From Streptomyces sp. NBC_00344 (lineage in GTDB: Bacteria; Actinomycetota; Actinomycetes; Streptomycetales; Streptomycetaceae): a stretch of DNA of 64,000 bases. The notes beneath the pieces are model-generated. The model was not told where the DNA came from, did not search any database, and was given only the letters and a program-made list of their open reading frames with translations. A program made the position numbers and the translations under genes. Below, piece by piece: positions 52,455 to 61,079 of the stretch; position 1 is the first letter of the stretch, and each line of letters opens with the position of its first letter. Where the stretch lies: positions 3,242,501 to 3,306,500 of the forward strand of contig NZ_CP107996.1 of the NCBI RefSeq assembly GCF_036088315.1, read 5' to 3'.

Positions 52455-52970
52455 CTATCCCGTCGCCGGCAGGTTCATCACCAGCGTGCTGACGTTCCGG
52501 CCGGACACCAGTTCGTAGTCGAAGGAGTCGACTGCCGTGAAGGCGAGATAGACCCCGAGCCCGCCGATCTCCCGCTCCTCGAGCGGCACATCGAGCGCCG
52601 GCGGCCGCATCCCCTGACGGGGGTCGAACGCCTCGGCGTCATCCTCGAAGCGCACCCACACCCTGTCTTCCTCTATGCCTCCCGCTACCGAGATCTCCCC
52701 GGTCCTGTCCTGGTACCCGTGCATGACGATGTTGGTCGCCAGCTCGTCCGCGGCCAGCCTGAGCCGGTACAGAGCGGTTTCGGGAAGGCCGGCCTCGGCC
52801 CCCAGCTCGAGAACGAACGCGGCCACCTCGTCGAGGGACTCGATCGTGGCGGGGATGCGCAGCGTGTCGGGCGGGGGATCGGGGACAAGACGGACACAGC
52901 GTGAGGGCCGTTCACGGCGTGCCGCGGGGGAAGCCGACGCGGCGGATACGGCACCGAAGTCGAATGCCAT
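52455..52970 (-). CDS. RsbW-like serine kinase / anti-sigma factor
   Basis: A 171-aa HATPase_c protein. The N-box is RLRLAADELATNIVMHGYQD (AADELxTNxxxHxY) and the G-box region EEREIGGLGVYLAFTAVD. The first 40 residues are a low-complexity extension (ASAASPAARRERP). Family members bind and phosphorylate a STAS antagonist and hold a sigma factor. The sigma factor itself is not in the window. 14 bp downstream of the STAS gene at 52985-53296 and 11 bp upstream of the PP2C gene. Confidence 0.88.
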   Translation of the reverse strand: MAFDFGAVSAASASPAARRERPSRCVRLVPDPPPDTLRIPATIESLDEVAAFVLELGAEAGLPETALYRLRLAADELATNIVMHGYQDRTGEISVAGGIEEDRVWVRFEDDAEAFDPRQGMRPPALDVPLEEREIGGLGVYLAFTAVDSFDYELVSGRNVSTLVMNLPATG

Positions 52971-52984
52971 CTCTCATCACCTCC

Positions 52985-53296
52985 TCAGGCGTCGATCAGA
53001 TCGATGCTGTGGTCGAACCCGGCCATCCTGATGGTGCGGGCGACCGGCTCCGAAGCACCGACGATGGCGATGCGCACCTCGTCACCCATCTTCTGGCGGG
53101 CGAAGACCAGGGAGCGCAGACCGGCACTGGCCATATAGGTCAGCTCTTCGGCCTTGATCACGAGCTCGATCGACCCGGCCTTGGAGGCCTTGTCGACGGT
53201 CTGGTGGAACAGCGCCGCGGTGGAGGCGTCCAGTTCACCCTTGAGCTCGATGGTGGCGACGCGGTCGTTGACCCTCAACCTGACATCGAAAGACAC
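52985..53296 (-). CDS. STAS-domain anti-anti-sigma factor (RsbV-like)
   Basis: A 103-aa STAS protein. The phosphorylatable serine should be in YMASAGLRSL (SxAG signature); the N-terminal strand is DVRLRVNDRVATIELKGELD. AAGGAGA lies upstream of the ATG. First of the partner-switch trio (STAS, kinase, phosphatase), 83 bp after glgX. When unphosphorylated it should bind the RsbW-like protein and release a sigma factor. Confidence 0.9.
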   Translation of the reverse strand: MSFDVRLRVNDRVATIELKGELDASTAALFHQTVDKASKAGSIELVIKAEELTYMASAGLRSLVFARQKMGDEVRIAIVGASEPVARTIRMAGFDHSIDLIDA

Positions 53297-53379
53297 GATG
53301 GACTCTCCTTCTGCTCGTACGTGGGTTGGCTCGGCGCTCCGGCGCGCTCAGCGCCTCGGTCCGTTCGGCGTCGGTCTGT

Positions 53380-55548
53380 TCAGCGCTCCGACGGGCGGGT
53401 GGAGCGGCCGACCAGGACCACCACGGAATGCGGTCCCAGGTGGTAGCGGCCGGGGTGTTCCAGCGCCGGCTCGCCGCCGACGGTGTGCATGCCGTGCGGC
53501 GTCGGAGCGCCGGTGTCGGCGAACAGGTGCCAGACCTCGCCGTCGGACAGCCGGGGGAGCTCCAGGTCGTGCGCTTCCCAGTGGGCGTTGACCGCGACGT
53601 AGATGGAGTCGTCACGGACCGCCCCGCCCTTGGCGTGCCATCCGCAGCGCATCATCGCGAGCACCCGGCCGTGATCTGCCCAGTCGGGGCGCCAGGCCTC
53701 CACTCCGTGCCAGCTGACATCGGGGAACCCGCTGCCGGCCGAGTCCGTCCCGCTGGGGTGCTCGGTTCCGCGCAGTACGGGATGGGCGTGCCGGAAGGCG
53801 ATCAGACCACGGGTGAACTCCAGCAGCTCCGCGTTCGCCTCTACGAGTCCCCAGTCGAACCAGGAGAACTCGTTGTCCTGGCAGTAGGTGTTGTTGTTGC
53901 CGAGCTGGGTGCGGCCGACCTCGTCGCCGGCGAGGATCATCGGCACGCCCTGGCTTATCAGCAGGATGGCCAGCAGGTTCTTCATCTGGCGCTGTCTGAG
54001 ATCCCTGACGTGCGGAGAGGCGCTGGGGCCCTCCTCACCGCAGTTCCAGCTGTGGTTGTCGTTCCCTCCGTCGTTGTTGCCCTCGCCGTTGGCCTCGTTG
54101 TGCTTGTCGTTGTACGAGACCAGGTCGTTCAGGGTGAAGCCGTCGTGTGCGGTGACGAAGTTGACCGACGCCGACGTCGTCCGCCCCTGGTAGAGGTCGG
54201 GTGAGCCGGCCATCCGGGTGGCCAGTTCACCGACGAGTCCGGGCTCGCCCTTGACGAACTTCCGTACGGAATCACGGAATTTGCCGTTCCACTCCGACCA
54301 GCGGCCGTAGTTGGGGAAGTGCCCCACCTGGTAGAGGCCGGCCGCGTCCCAGGCCTCGGCGATCAGCTTGGTGTGGCGCAGGATCGGGTCGTGGGCGAGC
54401 TGCTCGAGCAGCGGCGGGTTGGGCAGGGGCGTGCCGTCCGGGGCGCGGTCCAGGATGGCAGCCAGATCGAAGCGGAATCCGTCGATATGATATTCGGCGA
54501 CCCAATAGCGCAGACAGCCGAGCACGAAGTCGCGGACCACTGGATGGTTGCAGTTGACCGTGTTCCCGGTGCCGCTGAAGTTGTAGTACTCGCCCTGCGG
54601 CGTGAGCATGTAGTACGTCGCGTTGTCGAGCCCGCGGAACGAGATCGTCGGTCCCTGCTCGTTGCCTTCCGCGGTGTGGTTGAAGACCACATCGAGTATG
54701 ACCTCGATGCCCGCCCTGTGCAGTTCCCTGACCAGGGACTTGAATTCGTCCGCCTGCATTCCGAACCGTCCGGTGGCGGCGTAGCCGGCCTTGGGCGCGA
54801 AGAAGGAAACGGTGTTGTAGCCCCAGTAGTTGTGCAGCCTCTCACCGGTGACCGGGTCGCTCCGCGGATTGTCCAGTTCGTCGAACTCGAAGACCGGAAG
54901 CAGCTCGACGCAGTTGATCCCCAGCTCCTTGAGGTACGGGATCTTCTCCCGCAGTCCTGCGTACGTGCCGGGCGCCTGCACGCCGGACGAGGGGTGGCGG
55001 GTGAAGCCACGCACATGGGTCTCGTAGATGACGAGGTCTTCTGTCGCGGTACGCAGAGGAGTGTCGTCGCCCCAGTCGAAGTCGTCGTTCACCGCCTGCG
55101 CGCGGTAGGGGTAGATGTTGTCCCAGTCCGGCTCCGCACCCCAGACGTCCCGGCCGGAGATCAACCGTGCGTAGGGGTCGCTCAGCACCTTGCTGTCATC
55201 GAAGCGGTCCCCTGACGCGGGGTCGAAGGGGCCGCCGGCCCGGAAGCCGTACTCCAGGTTCTCCAGGTCGAGCCCGAAGACCGTCATCGCGTACACGCTG
55301 CCGATCCGGAACTCGGCGGGGAACTCCAGCTCCGCGGCCGGCTCCTCGGCGCCGCGGTCGAAGAGCACCAGGCTCATCGAAGTGGCGCGGTCGGAGTAGA
55401 CGGAGAAGTTGACTCCGCCGGGTACCGGCACGGCCCCGTACGGGAACGGCCGGCCCGCCCGCACCGGGTAGGCACCGATCCGGTGCGTGGGGTACGCGTC
55501 GACCCTCTCCCTCACCTCCAGGGCCTCCTGGGCGCCCCCGGCACTCAT
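53380..55548 (-). CDS. glgX: Glycogen debranching enzyme GlgX (isoamylase type)
   Basis: A 722-aa GH13_11 enzyme. CBM48 near the N-terminus (VNFSVYSDRATSMSLVLFDR), then the barrel with VIYETHVRGFTRHPS, DGFRFDLAAILDRAP (nucleophile Asp), LIAEAWDAAG (acid Glu) and FVTAHDGFTLNDLVSYN. It hydrolyses alpha-1,6 branches in limit dextrins. Its ATG overlaps the stop of a STAS gene (ATGA), an unusual neighbour for a glycogen enzyme. The C-terminus is short and Ser/Arg-rich. Confidence 0.95.
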   Translation of the reverse strand: MSAGGAQEALEVRERVDAYPTHRIGAYPVRAGRPFPYGAVPVPGGVNFSVYSDRATSMSLVLFDRGAEEPAAELEFPAEFRIGSVYAMTVFGLDLENLEYGFRAGGPFDPASGDRFDDSKVLSDPYARLISGRDVWGAEPDWDNIYPYRAQAVNDDFDWGDDTPLRTATEDLVIYETHVRGFTRHPSSGVQAPGTYAGLREKIPYLKELGINCVELLPVFEFDELDNPRSDPVTGERLHNYWGYNTVSFFAPKAGYAATGRFGMQADEFKSLVRELHRAGIEVILDVVFNHTAEGNEQGPTISFRGLDNATYYMLTPQGEYYNFSGTGNTVNCNHPVVRDFVLGCLRYWVAEYHIDGFRFDLAAILDRAPDGTPLPNPPLLEQLAHDPILRHTKLIAEAWDAAGLYQVGHFPNYGRWSEWNGKFRDSVRKFVKGEPGLVGELATRMAGSPDLYQGRTTSASVNFVTAHDGFTLNDLVSYNDKHNEANGEGNNDGGNDNHSWNCGEEGPSASPHVRDLRQRQMKNLLAILLISQGVPMILAGDEVGRTQLGNNNTYCQDNEFSWFDWGLVEANAELLEFTRGLIAFRHAHPVLRGTEHPSGTDSAGSGFPDVSWHGVEAWRPDWADHGRVLAMMRCGWHAKGGAVRDDSIYVAVNAHWEAHDLELPRLSDGEVWHLFADTGAPTPHGMHTVGGEPALEHPGRYHLGPHSVVVLVGRSTRPSER

Positions 55549-55886
55549 CGGCCGGCGCGTTCGAGTTCGGAGTCCACGTCGTCACCGATCCGGAAGAAGT
55601 CCAGAAAGCCGGTGGCGCTCATGACGAATCTGACCTCGTCCGACAGACCGACCAGGATGATCGTCGCGTCGAGCTGCTGGGCGCGACGGTGCAGTATCAG
55701 CAGCGTGCGCAGTCCGGCGCTGGACACGTAGGAAACCCCGGTGAGGTCGATCAGTACCTCTGCGCCCTGCTGTATGAACGGCAGCAGTTGGGCCTGCAGA
55801 CCGCCGGAAGTGGTGCTGTTGATCTCTCCGTCGAGGACGATCACCGTGACGTCACCCTCGGAGCGCGGGTTGACCTTGACAGTCAT
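55545..55886 (-). CDS. Second STAS-domain anti-anti-sigma protein
   Basis: A 113-aa STAS protein with the phosphorylatable serine in SYVSSAGLRTLLIL. It differs from the other STAS protein of this run by a longer acidic C-terminus (FRIGDDVDSELERAGR). It overlaps both the AGE-fold gene and glgX by 4 bp (ATGA at each side), so the three are translated together. Partner is likely the RsbW-like protein of the same run or another kinase in the cell. Confidence 0.9.
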   Translation of the reverse strand: MTVKVNPRSEGDVTVIVLDGEINSTTSGGLQAQLLPFIQQGAEVLIDLTGVSYVSSAGLRTLLILHRRAQQLDATIILVGLSDEVRFVMSATGFLDFFRIGDDVDSELERAGR

Positions 55887-57721
55887 TCTGTTATCTCCGT
55901 CCTGCTGTTGGGGGCGATGCGGACCTTGACCTTCACGCGGCCCGAGGTCTCAGGGAGCCGTACGGTGAGGGAATCGGCGTCGAAGTCGAGGTGCGGTTCG
56001 CCCTCGATCTCCACGGCCTCGATGCGCACCGATCCGGGCGGCAGCAGGTCGGGAGCAACCCGCAGGATGCGGTCGTCGACGATCGCCGGATCCGGCTTGA
56101 AGTAGAAGTCCATCGGCTTGCCGTTGATCAGCAGGTTGTTGTAGACCGCCGCCAGATAGCAGAGCTCGGCCGAGTGGTACATGCTCATCGAGTGGCTGCC
56201 CTTGAGCCGCTCCACACCCAGCAGGTACGGCAGCCCGCTCGCCAGGGTGTTGAAGTAGACGGCTCCCTCGTCGTGGTCGAGGAAGAAGGCGTTGTAGAAG
56301 GACTGGGCGTCGCGGGCCTCGGAGCGGAACTCCTCGCGCCCGGTGGTGCCGTGCAGGATCAGATAGGCAAGGATCGCCTGCTCCTGCTGCCACCAGGCCT
56401 TGCGGTCGTGCCAGGCGAAGCGGAACCTCTCCTCGCCGTCCACCTTCAGCCGCTCGACCACGTCGTACCAGCCGGCTCGCTGACGGTCTCCGCCGACCTC
56501 GGGCATGGTCTCGCCGATGGAGGCCGCGGTCTGCAGATAGCCGTCCTTGGGACGCAGCGAGTGCATCCGCATCAGATTCCAGGCGATCTTCAGGTTGTGG
56601 CCGATCACCGCGCGATTCTGCTGCCAGCCGTGTTCGGCGTCGTGGGACCAGTCCTTGTGGAAACGTTCCTGCACGAAGGGGCTGGTCTTGGTGTCGGGGA
56701 AGTGGTCGACGATGGTGTCGAAGGTGTACTCCAGCATGTCGGCGTACTTCTTCTCGCCGGTCGCCAGGTACAGGTTGATCAGGTATGCGGGGGCGTGGTC
56801 ACCGACCGAGTTCCAGTTCTTGCGCGACCGGTTGGGGCCGAGGGAGTCATGGTCCGGGCTGAGCAGGATGGGGTCGATGTGCGAGAAGTACCCGCCGTCC
56901 TCGGGGTCGAGGTAGAAGCGGTCGAAGAGCCGGATGGTGGCGTCGGCGTCACTCCTGATCCGCGGGTCACCGGTGATCCGGTAGGTCTGGACCGGACCGG
57001 CGAGCGCGTAGATCTGCTCGTAGGCCGGCAGCGCGTCGTAGTCGTCGTCGAACTCCGACGTGAAGAGCTTCTTCTCGGTGTCACCGTCGATGCTGAGGCC
57101 GTGATACCAGTACACGACGTTCTCGTCGGTGTCGACGAACCGCATGTGCTCACGCAGGTACTCCGTACCCCGCTCGGCGATCTCCAGATACTCGTCATCA
57201 CCGGTCAGCAGGAACGCCGAAGCCATGCCGTAGACAAGTCGCGAGATGGTGTCGGTCTCCTGCACATGGCTCGAGGTCTTCTCGCCGCCCAGCCTGATGT
57301 TCGTCCGGTAACCGGCGAAGTCGATCGGCCCGTCGCCGAACTGGGCCTTGCGGTAGAAGGCGGCGATCTCCTCGATCTGCTTGACCCACCAGCCCGCCTC
57401 TTCGAACCGGTAGTCGTCGACCCGCCGGCCCACGAAGATCAGCCGCTTGGCCTCGAAGCGGGTGCCTCCGGCGTGCGGATAGAAGATGCCGTAGGCCAGG
57501 ACGAAAGTGCCCTCCTCGAGCAGCTCGTCCACATGGCCCGACGCGTCCTGGTACGGCTCGCCCAGGTTGTGCAGCAGCTCCGCGACGGCGCCGCCGTCCA
57601 GAGCGATGTCGAAGTCGCGGCCGTCGGCAGTGACCACGGAGAAGACGCGGGCGGCGCGGTCGAAGCCGGTGACATGGCCCGCAATGGTGTCGGAGAACGT
57701 GAAGTTCAGAGTGTCGGACAT
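55883..57721 (-). CDS. AGE-superfamily (N-acylglucosamine 2-epimerase-like) protein with extra N- and C-terminal domains
   Basis: A 612-aa protein from the ATG at 57721; a GTG at 57730 overlapping the upstream stop is an alternative. Residues about 1-105 are a small beta domain (TFSDTIAGHVTGFDRAARVF). The middle (about 120-500) is an alpha/alpha barrel of the AGE type with SRKNWNSVGDHAPAYLINLY, GHNLKIAWNLMRMHSL and WHDRKAWWQQEQAILAYLIL. A C-terminal beta domain follows. Such barrels isomerise or hydrolyse sugars; exact reaction unknown. Lying between a DJ-1 protein and a STAS/GlgX pair, it probably acts on glucan-derived sugar. No signal peptide. Confidence 0.75.
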   Translation of the reverse strand: MSDTLNFTFSDTIAGHVTGFDRAARVFSVVTADGRDFDIALDGGAVAELLHNLGEPYQDASGHVDELLEEGTFVLAYGIFYPHAGGTRFEAKRLIFVGRRVDDYRFEEAGWWVKQIEEIAAFYRKAQFGDGPIDFAGYRTNIRLGGEKTSSHVQETDTISRLVYGMASAFLLTGDDEYLEIAERGTEYLREHMRFVDTDENVVYWYHGLSIDGDTEKKLFTSEFDDDYDALPAYEQIYALAGPVQTYRITGDPRIRSDADATIRLFDRFYLDPEDGGYFSHIDPILLSPDHDSLGPNRSRKNWNSVGDHAPAYLINLYLATGEKKYADMLEYTFDTIVDHFPDTKTSPFVQERFHKDWSHDAEHGWQQNRAVIGHNLKIAWNLMRMHSLRPKDGYLQTAASIGETMPEVGGDRQRAGWYDVVERLKVDGEERFRFAWHDRKAWWQQEQAILAYLILHGTTGREEFRSEARDAQSFYNAFFLDHDEGAVYFNTLASGLPYLLGVERLKGSHSMSMYHSAELCYLAAVYNNLLINGKPMDFYFKPDPAIVDDRILRVAPDLLPPGSVRIEAVEIEGEPHLDFDADSLTVRLPETSGRVKVKVRIAPNSRTEITE

Positions 57722-57726
57722 GCTTG

Positions 57727-58326
57727 TCACGCCCCTCGGAGCACGAGCTCGTCGATGATGGTCCTGGCGAACAGATGGCAGTGGTCGCCCGTCCTGGCGG
57801 TGACCAGGTCACCGTCGACGACGACGTCCTGGTCGACGTAGCTGGCGCCCATGTTGCGCACGTCGCCGATCAGGTTGTTGTGGCAGACGACCTTGCGTCC
57901 CTGGACGACGTACGGGATCGAGGAGGCGAGCCACATCCCGTGGCAGATGATCCCCTTGACCACACCCGATCGGGCGAAGGCTCTGCGCAGCAGGTCGGTG
58001 GCGGGTGCCAGCTGCTCGATGTCCTCGGTGTAGCGCAGCCGGTCGGCGACCATCCCGGAGGGGACCAGCAGCGCGCTGTACTCACGCAGCCGGCGGTCGT
58101 TCACGTCCTCGAGACTGCGGTTCACGGTGAGGGGTGCCCGGTACTCATGGCCGCTGAAGGTGATCGACCGGTTCCCCCAGAGGCGGGTGATGAAGTCGAC
58201 ACGCGCTCCCTCCTCGGCGAACCGGCGCTGGTAGTAGGCGATCTCCGGCTCGTAGAAGTCGCTCTCCGCGAAGATCGCGATCTTCTTCCCGGTGAGCACT
58301 CCGTCCCGTGCGGGTACGTCAGCCAC
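57727..58326 (-). CDS. DJ-1/PfpI family protein (199 aa)
   Basis: A 199-aa protein from a GTG at 58326 (GGAGGGG upstream). The nucleophilic-elbow Cys is in GIICHGMWLASSIPY, preceded by KKIAIFAESDFYEPEIAYYQ (acidic residue of the triad region) and LLVPSGMVADRLRY. The family includes proteases, deglycases and glyoxalase-III-like enzymes. It overlaps the ThDP gene by 8 bp; a second, longer family member is upstream. Confidence 0.9.
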   Translation of the reverse strand: MADVPARDGVLTGKKIAIFAESDFYEPEIAYYQRRFAEEGARVDFITRLWGNRSITFSGHEYRAPLTVNRSLEDVNDRRLREYSALLVPSGMVADRLRYTEDIEQLAPATDLLRRAFARSGVVKGIICHGMWLASSIPYVVQGRKVVCHNNLIGDVRNMGASYVDQDVVVDGDLVTARTGDHCHLFARTIIDELVLRGA

Positions 58327-59965
58327 GGTCCCCTCCTTCGGTGATCCGCAGGTCGATGAGGAACGGCTTGTCGTCGGCGAGCATCCGCTTGACCGCCTCC
58401 GCCACCTGACCGGGCTCGTCGACACGCAGCGCGTCGACGCCGAATCCACGGGCGATGTCGGAGAAGCCGAGGTCCGGATCGGACAGGTCGAACGGTGAGG
58501 GGTGCGCGTGCTCGGGGACGCCACGCTCCCGCCAGTACTGCTCGATGTTGAGGTCGAGCAGCTTGTAGCTGCGGTTGTTGCAGATGACGAACTTGGCGCC
58601 GATGTTGTGCCGCACCGCGGTGTAGAGCGCCTGGAAGGTGTACATCGAGCCGCCGTCGCCGGTGAAGCCGATCACCGTCTTGTCCGGGTGGGCGAGCTTG
58701 ATGCCGATGGCGCCGGGAATACCGACGCCGAGCGATCCGCCGCGGGTGGAGAACCAGTGCCCCGGCAGCCGGCCGGGCAGGTGGGCGTTGAGCGGTCCCG
58801 CCGATGTCAGTGCCTCGTCGAAGACCATCACGTCGTCCGGCACGTGGGCGGCAAGTTCGCGCAGGAAGTGCCCGAGCAGCGAGCCGTCGTCGGCGGGCTG
58901 TCCCGGCTGCTCCCCGCGCCGGGCGACCAGTCGCTCGAAGGCGTTCACCCGGTCCTCTTCGGACAGCCGCCCGTCGAGCTCGTCGGCGAGCACCTCGAGG
59001 GTCGCCTTGGGATCGGCCACCAGGCCGAGGGTCACCGGATGGTTCTTGGCGATCTCGTAGCCGTCCAGGTCGATGTGGACGATCCTGGCGCCGTCCTTGA
59101 ACGGATCGGACAGTACGGGGAACACCTCGGGGAACACATAGGTGCCGACGATCAGGACGGCGTCCGCGTCCTTCACGGCCGCCGCACTGACCTCGCCGAA
59201 CATATGCCCGAGCTGCCCCCGGTAGAGCGGATGGGTGGCATCCAGGTTGACCTCGGAGAAGTCGGCTCCCCAGATATCCGCGCCGAGTTGCTCGGCGACC
59301 CGCACGAGTTCGTCCTGCGCTCCCGACGCCGAGACGCCGTCACCCACCAGGACGATCGGCCTCTCCGCGCCGGCCAGCAGCTCGGCCGCCTGATGCACGA
59401 GCGGGCGGACCGGCGCGGTCCGGGTACGCAGAAAGGTGCTCGGGATGACGGGCTCGTCGTTCGGCGCGTCGAGCACATCGAGGGGAAGGGAGACGAAGAC
59501 CGGGCCACAAGGCGGCGTCATCGCCATCTTCATGGCCCGGCGAAGCACCCTCAGCACCGAGTTCGGATCGGTGACCCGGGTCGCGTACTTGGTCACCGGC
59601 TCGGCCATGGCGACCAGATCGGCGGCCATCTGGGCGTCCATCGCCTCGTACTTCACACCGGACTCGCCGGCGATCACCACGAGCGGCGAGTGACCGCGCT
59701 TGGCCTGGTAGAGCATGCCGATGGCGTTGCCGAGGCCGACCCCGCTGTGCAGCTGCAGAAGAGCCGGACGGCCGGTGGCACGGGCGTAACCGTCCGCGAT
59801 GCCTGCGGCGACTGTCTCCTGAAGAGTCAGGATGTACTGAAGATCGTCATAGTCCTCCAGCGCATCCAGGAACCCCTGCTCGACCGTCCCCGGATTACCG
59901 AACATATAGGGAATTCCGTCAGCGAGAAACTGCTCGATTATCGCCGCATTGCCCTGCCTGGCCAT
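58319..59965 (-). CDS. ThDP-dependent 2-oxoacid decarboxylase/lyase-type enzyme
   Basis: A 548-aa enzyme of the acetolactate synthase / benzoylformate decarboxylase superfamily. The cofactor Glu is in YILTLQETVAAGIADGYARA and the ThDP-metal motif is GDGGSMYTFQALYTAVRHN ending in NNRSYK. The N-terminal MFGNPGTVEQGFLDAL and the HSGVGLGNA stretch fit a decarboxylase rather than a true AHAS large subunit, but the substrate is not readable. No small subunit gene. First gene of the 13-gene run; GAGAAGGAAG lies before its ATG. Confidence 0.88.
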   Translation of the reverse strand: MARQGNAAIIEQFLADGIPYMFGNPGTVEQGFLDALEDYDDLQYILTLQETVAAGIADGYARATGRPALLQLHSGVGLGNAIGMLYQAKRGHSPLVVIAGESGVKYEAMDAQMAADLVAMAEPVTKYATRVTDPNSVLRVLRRAMKMAMTPPCGPVFVSLPLDVLDAPNDEPVIPSTFLRTRTAPVRPLVHQAAELLAGAERPIVLVGDGVSASGAQDELVRVAEQLGADIWGADFSEVNLDATHPLYRGQLGHMFGEVSAAAVKDADAVLIVGTYVFPEVFPVLSDPFKDGARIVHIDLDGYEIAKNHPVTLGLVADPKATLEVLADELDGRLSEEDRVNAFERLVARRGEQPGQPADDGSLLGHFLRELAAHVPDDVMVFDEALTSAGPLNAHLPGRLPGHWFSTRGGSLGVGIPGAIGIKLAHPDKTVIGFTGDGGSMYTFQALYTAVRHNIGAKFVICNNRSYKLLDLNIEQYWRERGVPEHAHPSPFDLSDPDLGFSDIARGFGVDALRVDEPGQVAEAVKRMLADDKPFLIDLRITEGGDRG

Positions 59966-60014
59966 GTCTTCCTTCTCTCGATCCTTTGGACCCTCTTACG
60001 GAGACTGCTGCGGC

Positions 60015-60851
60015 CTACCAGCCGAAGCGGCGAAGGCCCTCCTCAAGGACCTCGACCACCTTTTCCCCGGTGAGGTAGGAATCCGGAGTGGAACGTCCGG
60101 TGATGAACGGGTAGTCCACGATCACCGAGGTTTCCTTGCCGAAGTTGCCGTGGTAGCGGCCGTCAGGGCCGGTGGCGTCACGCAGGATGTACTCGAGCGG
60201 ATACGGCGGGGGGCCGATCACGAAATCGGTACCCAGGAACCCGGTTCCGTCCTTGTAGTCGTACTCCTTGCAATGACCGGTGACGTGCTTTCCCCAGATG
60301 ATCGATCTGCGGTCCTCCCATTCGCGGGCGAAAGCCAGCGGCGCCACTCCGTAGCATTCGGCGGCGACCGGCTTGTCGGCCCGTACGAAGGCCAGAATGA
60401 TCTGGTGCACCCGCTCGTTGTTCGCGATGTCCACCACCGGGCCGCTGCCGCCGACGATCAGCAGCGCGTCGTACTCATCGAGCTCCTGGGCCACCACATC
60501 GACGGCGTGGTGGTACGCCTCGAGCTTGCGCAGGTAGTTGTCGTCCGCGGTGTACGGGCGCTCCGGGAGCCAGCGGGAGATGTCGATCGGGTCGGCGAGT
60601 CGGTCCGACTCCTCGGTCTCCCGGGTCAGCTTCGCCACCGCATCGGAGGTCACGGAGCGGCCCAGCGGGGGGTCCACGTAGCCGGGGTCCATGGAGGGCG
60701 GCAGCGCGTGCGGCTGCTTTCCATTCGGAGTGGCAAATTCCACGTCGTAACCGCGCTGGTCGAAATGATGCAGGGGGCCGATCAGCTCTTCGCCCCAGTA
60801 GCCGTATTCCGACAGGATCACGAGGATCTTCTTGGCATTCCTTCTGGCCAT
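60015..60851 (-). CDS. DJ-1/PfpI family protein (278 aa)
   Basis: A longer DJ-1-superfamily protein. Core strands: KKILVILSEYGYWGEELIGP, a CxG elbow AAECYGVAPLAFAREWEDR (nucleophile Cys), and LIVGGSGPVVDIANNERVHQ. It has an insertion (SRWLPERPYTADDNYLRKLE) and an extended C-terminus (YPFITGRSTPDSYLTGEKVV), like Hsp31/type-1 GATase-like subgroups. Ends 50 bp before the ThDP gene. A well-formed promoter lies upstream (60920-60949). Function could be deglycation, aldehyde detoxification or amidotransfer. Confidence 0.87.
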   Translation of the reverse strand: MARRNAKKILVILSEYGYWGEELIGPLHHFDQRGYDVEFATPNGKQPHALPPSMDPGYVDPPLGRSVTSDAVAKLTRETEESDRLADPIDISRWLPERPYTADDNYLRKLEAYHHAVDVVAQELDEYDALLIVGGSGPVVDIANNERVHQIILAFVRADKPVAAECYGVAPLAFAREWEDRRSIIWGKHVTGHCKEYDYKDGTGFLGTDFVIGPPPYPLEYILRDATGPDGRYHGNFGKETSVIVDYPFITGRSTPDSYLTGEKVVEVLEEGLRRFGW

Positions 60852-60919
60852 GCCTGCTCCTTCAGTATGCGGTCAGGGACGCCCGCGATTCGTACGCTGC
60901 GATCCCGTCGAACCCGTTC

Positions 60920-60949
60920 ATTATCAGCAGCAGTAATCAGCGCGGACAA
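60920..60949 (-). promoter_or_regulatory. Putative housekeeping-type promoter for the DJ-1/ThDP run
   Basis: On the minus strand a TTGTCC (-35) and GATAAT (-10) are separated by 18 bp, about 70 bp before the 278-aa DJ-1 gene. The spacing and match to the vegetative consensus are good for a Streptomyces promoter. Not a SigB-type GGGTA element. Confidence 0.5.
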
Positions 60950-61021
60950 TGAACTCCTCCCCGACTTCCTGACATAAGGGCTTCCTGTGTCGCGGCATTT
61001 CCGCGGCGAGTGGCTGCACAA

Positions 61022-61066
61022 CGGAAAGCGGGGCGAACGGAAACCGTTCGCCCCACGTCTTTCCGT
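61022..61066. terminator. Terminator hairpin after the MFS gene
   Basis: A nested stem: outer CGGAAAG/CTTTCCG and inner GGGGCGAACGG-AAA-CCGTTCGCCCC, between the MFS stop and the DJ-1 promoter. It probably separates the ALDH-MFS pair from the downstream run. Confidence 0.7.
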
Positions 61067-61079
61067 GTCCATCTACCGC

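Noticed and set aside
53297..53379. SigB-type promoter before the STAS/RsbW/RsbU trio
   Set aside because: No GGGTA-like -10 element in the 83-bp gap; only a ribosome site was seen.
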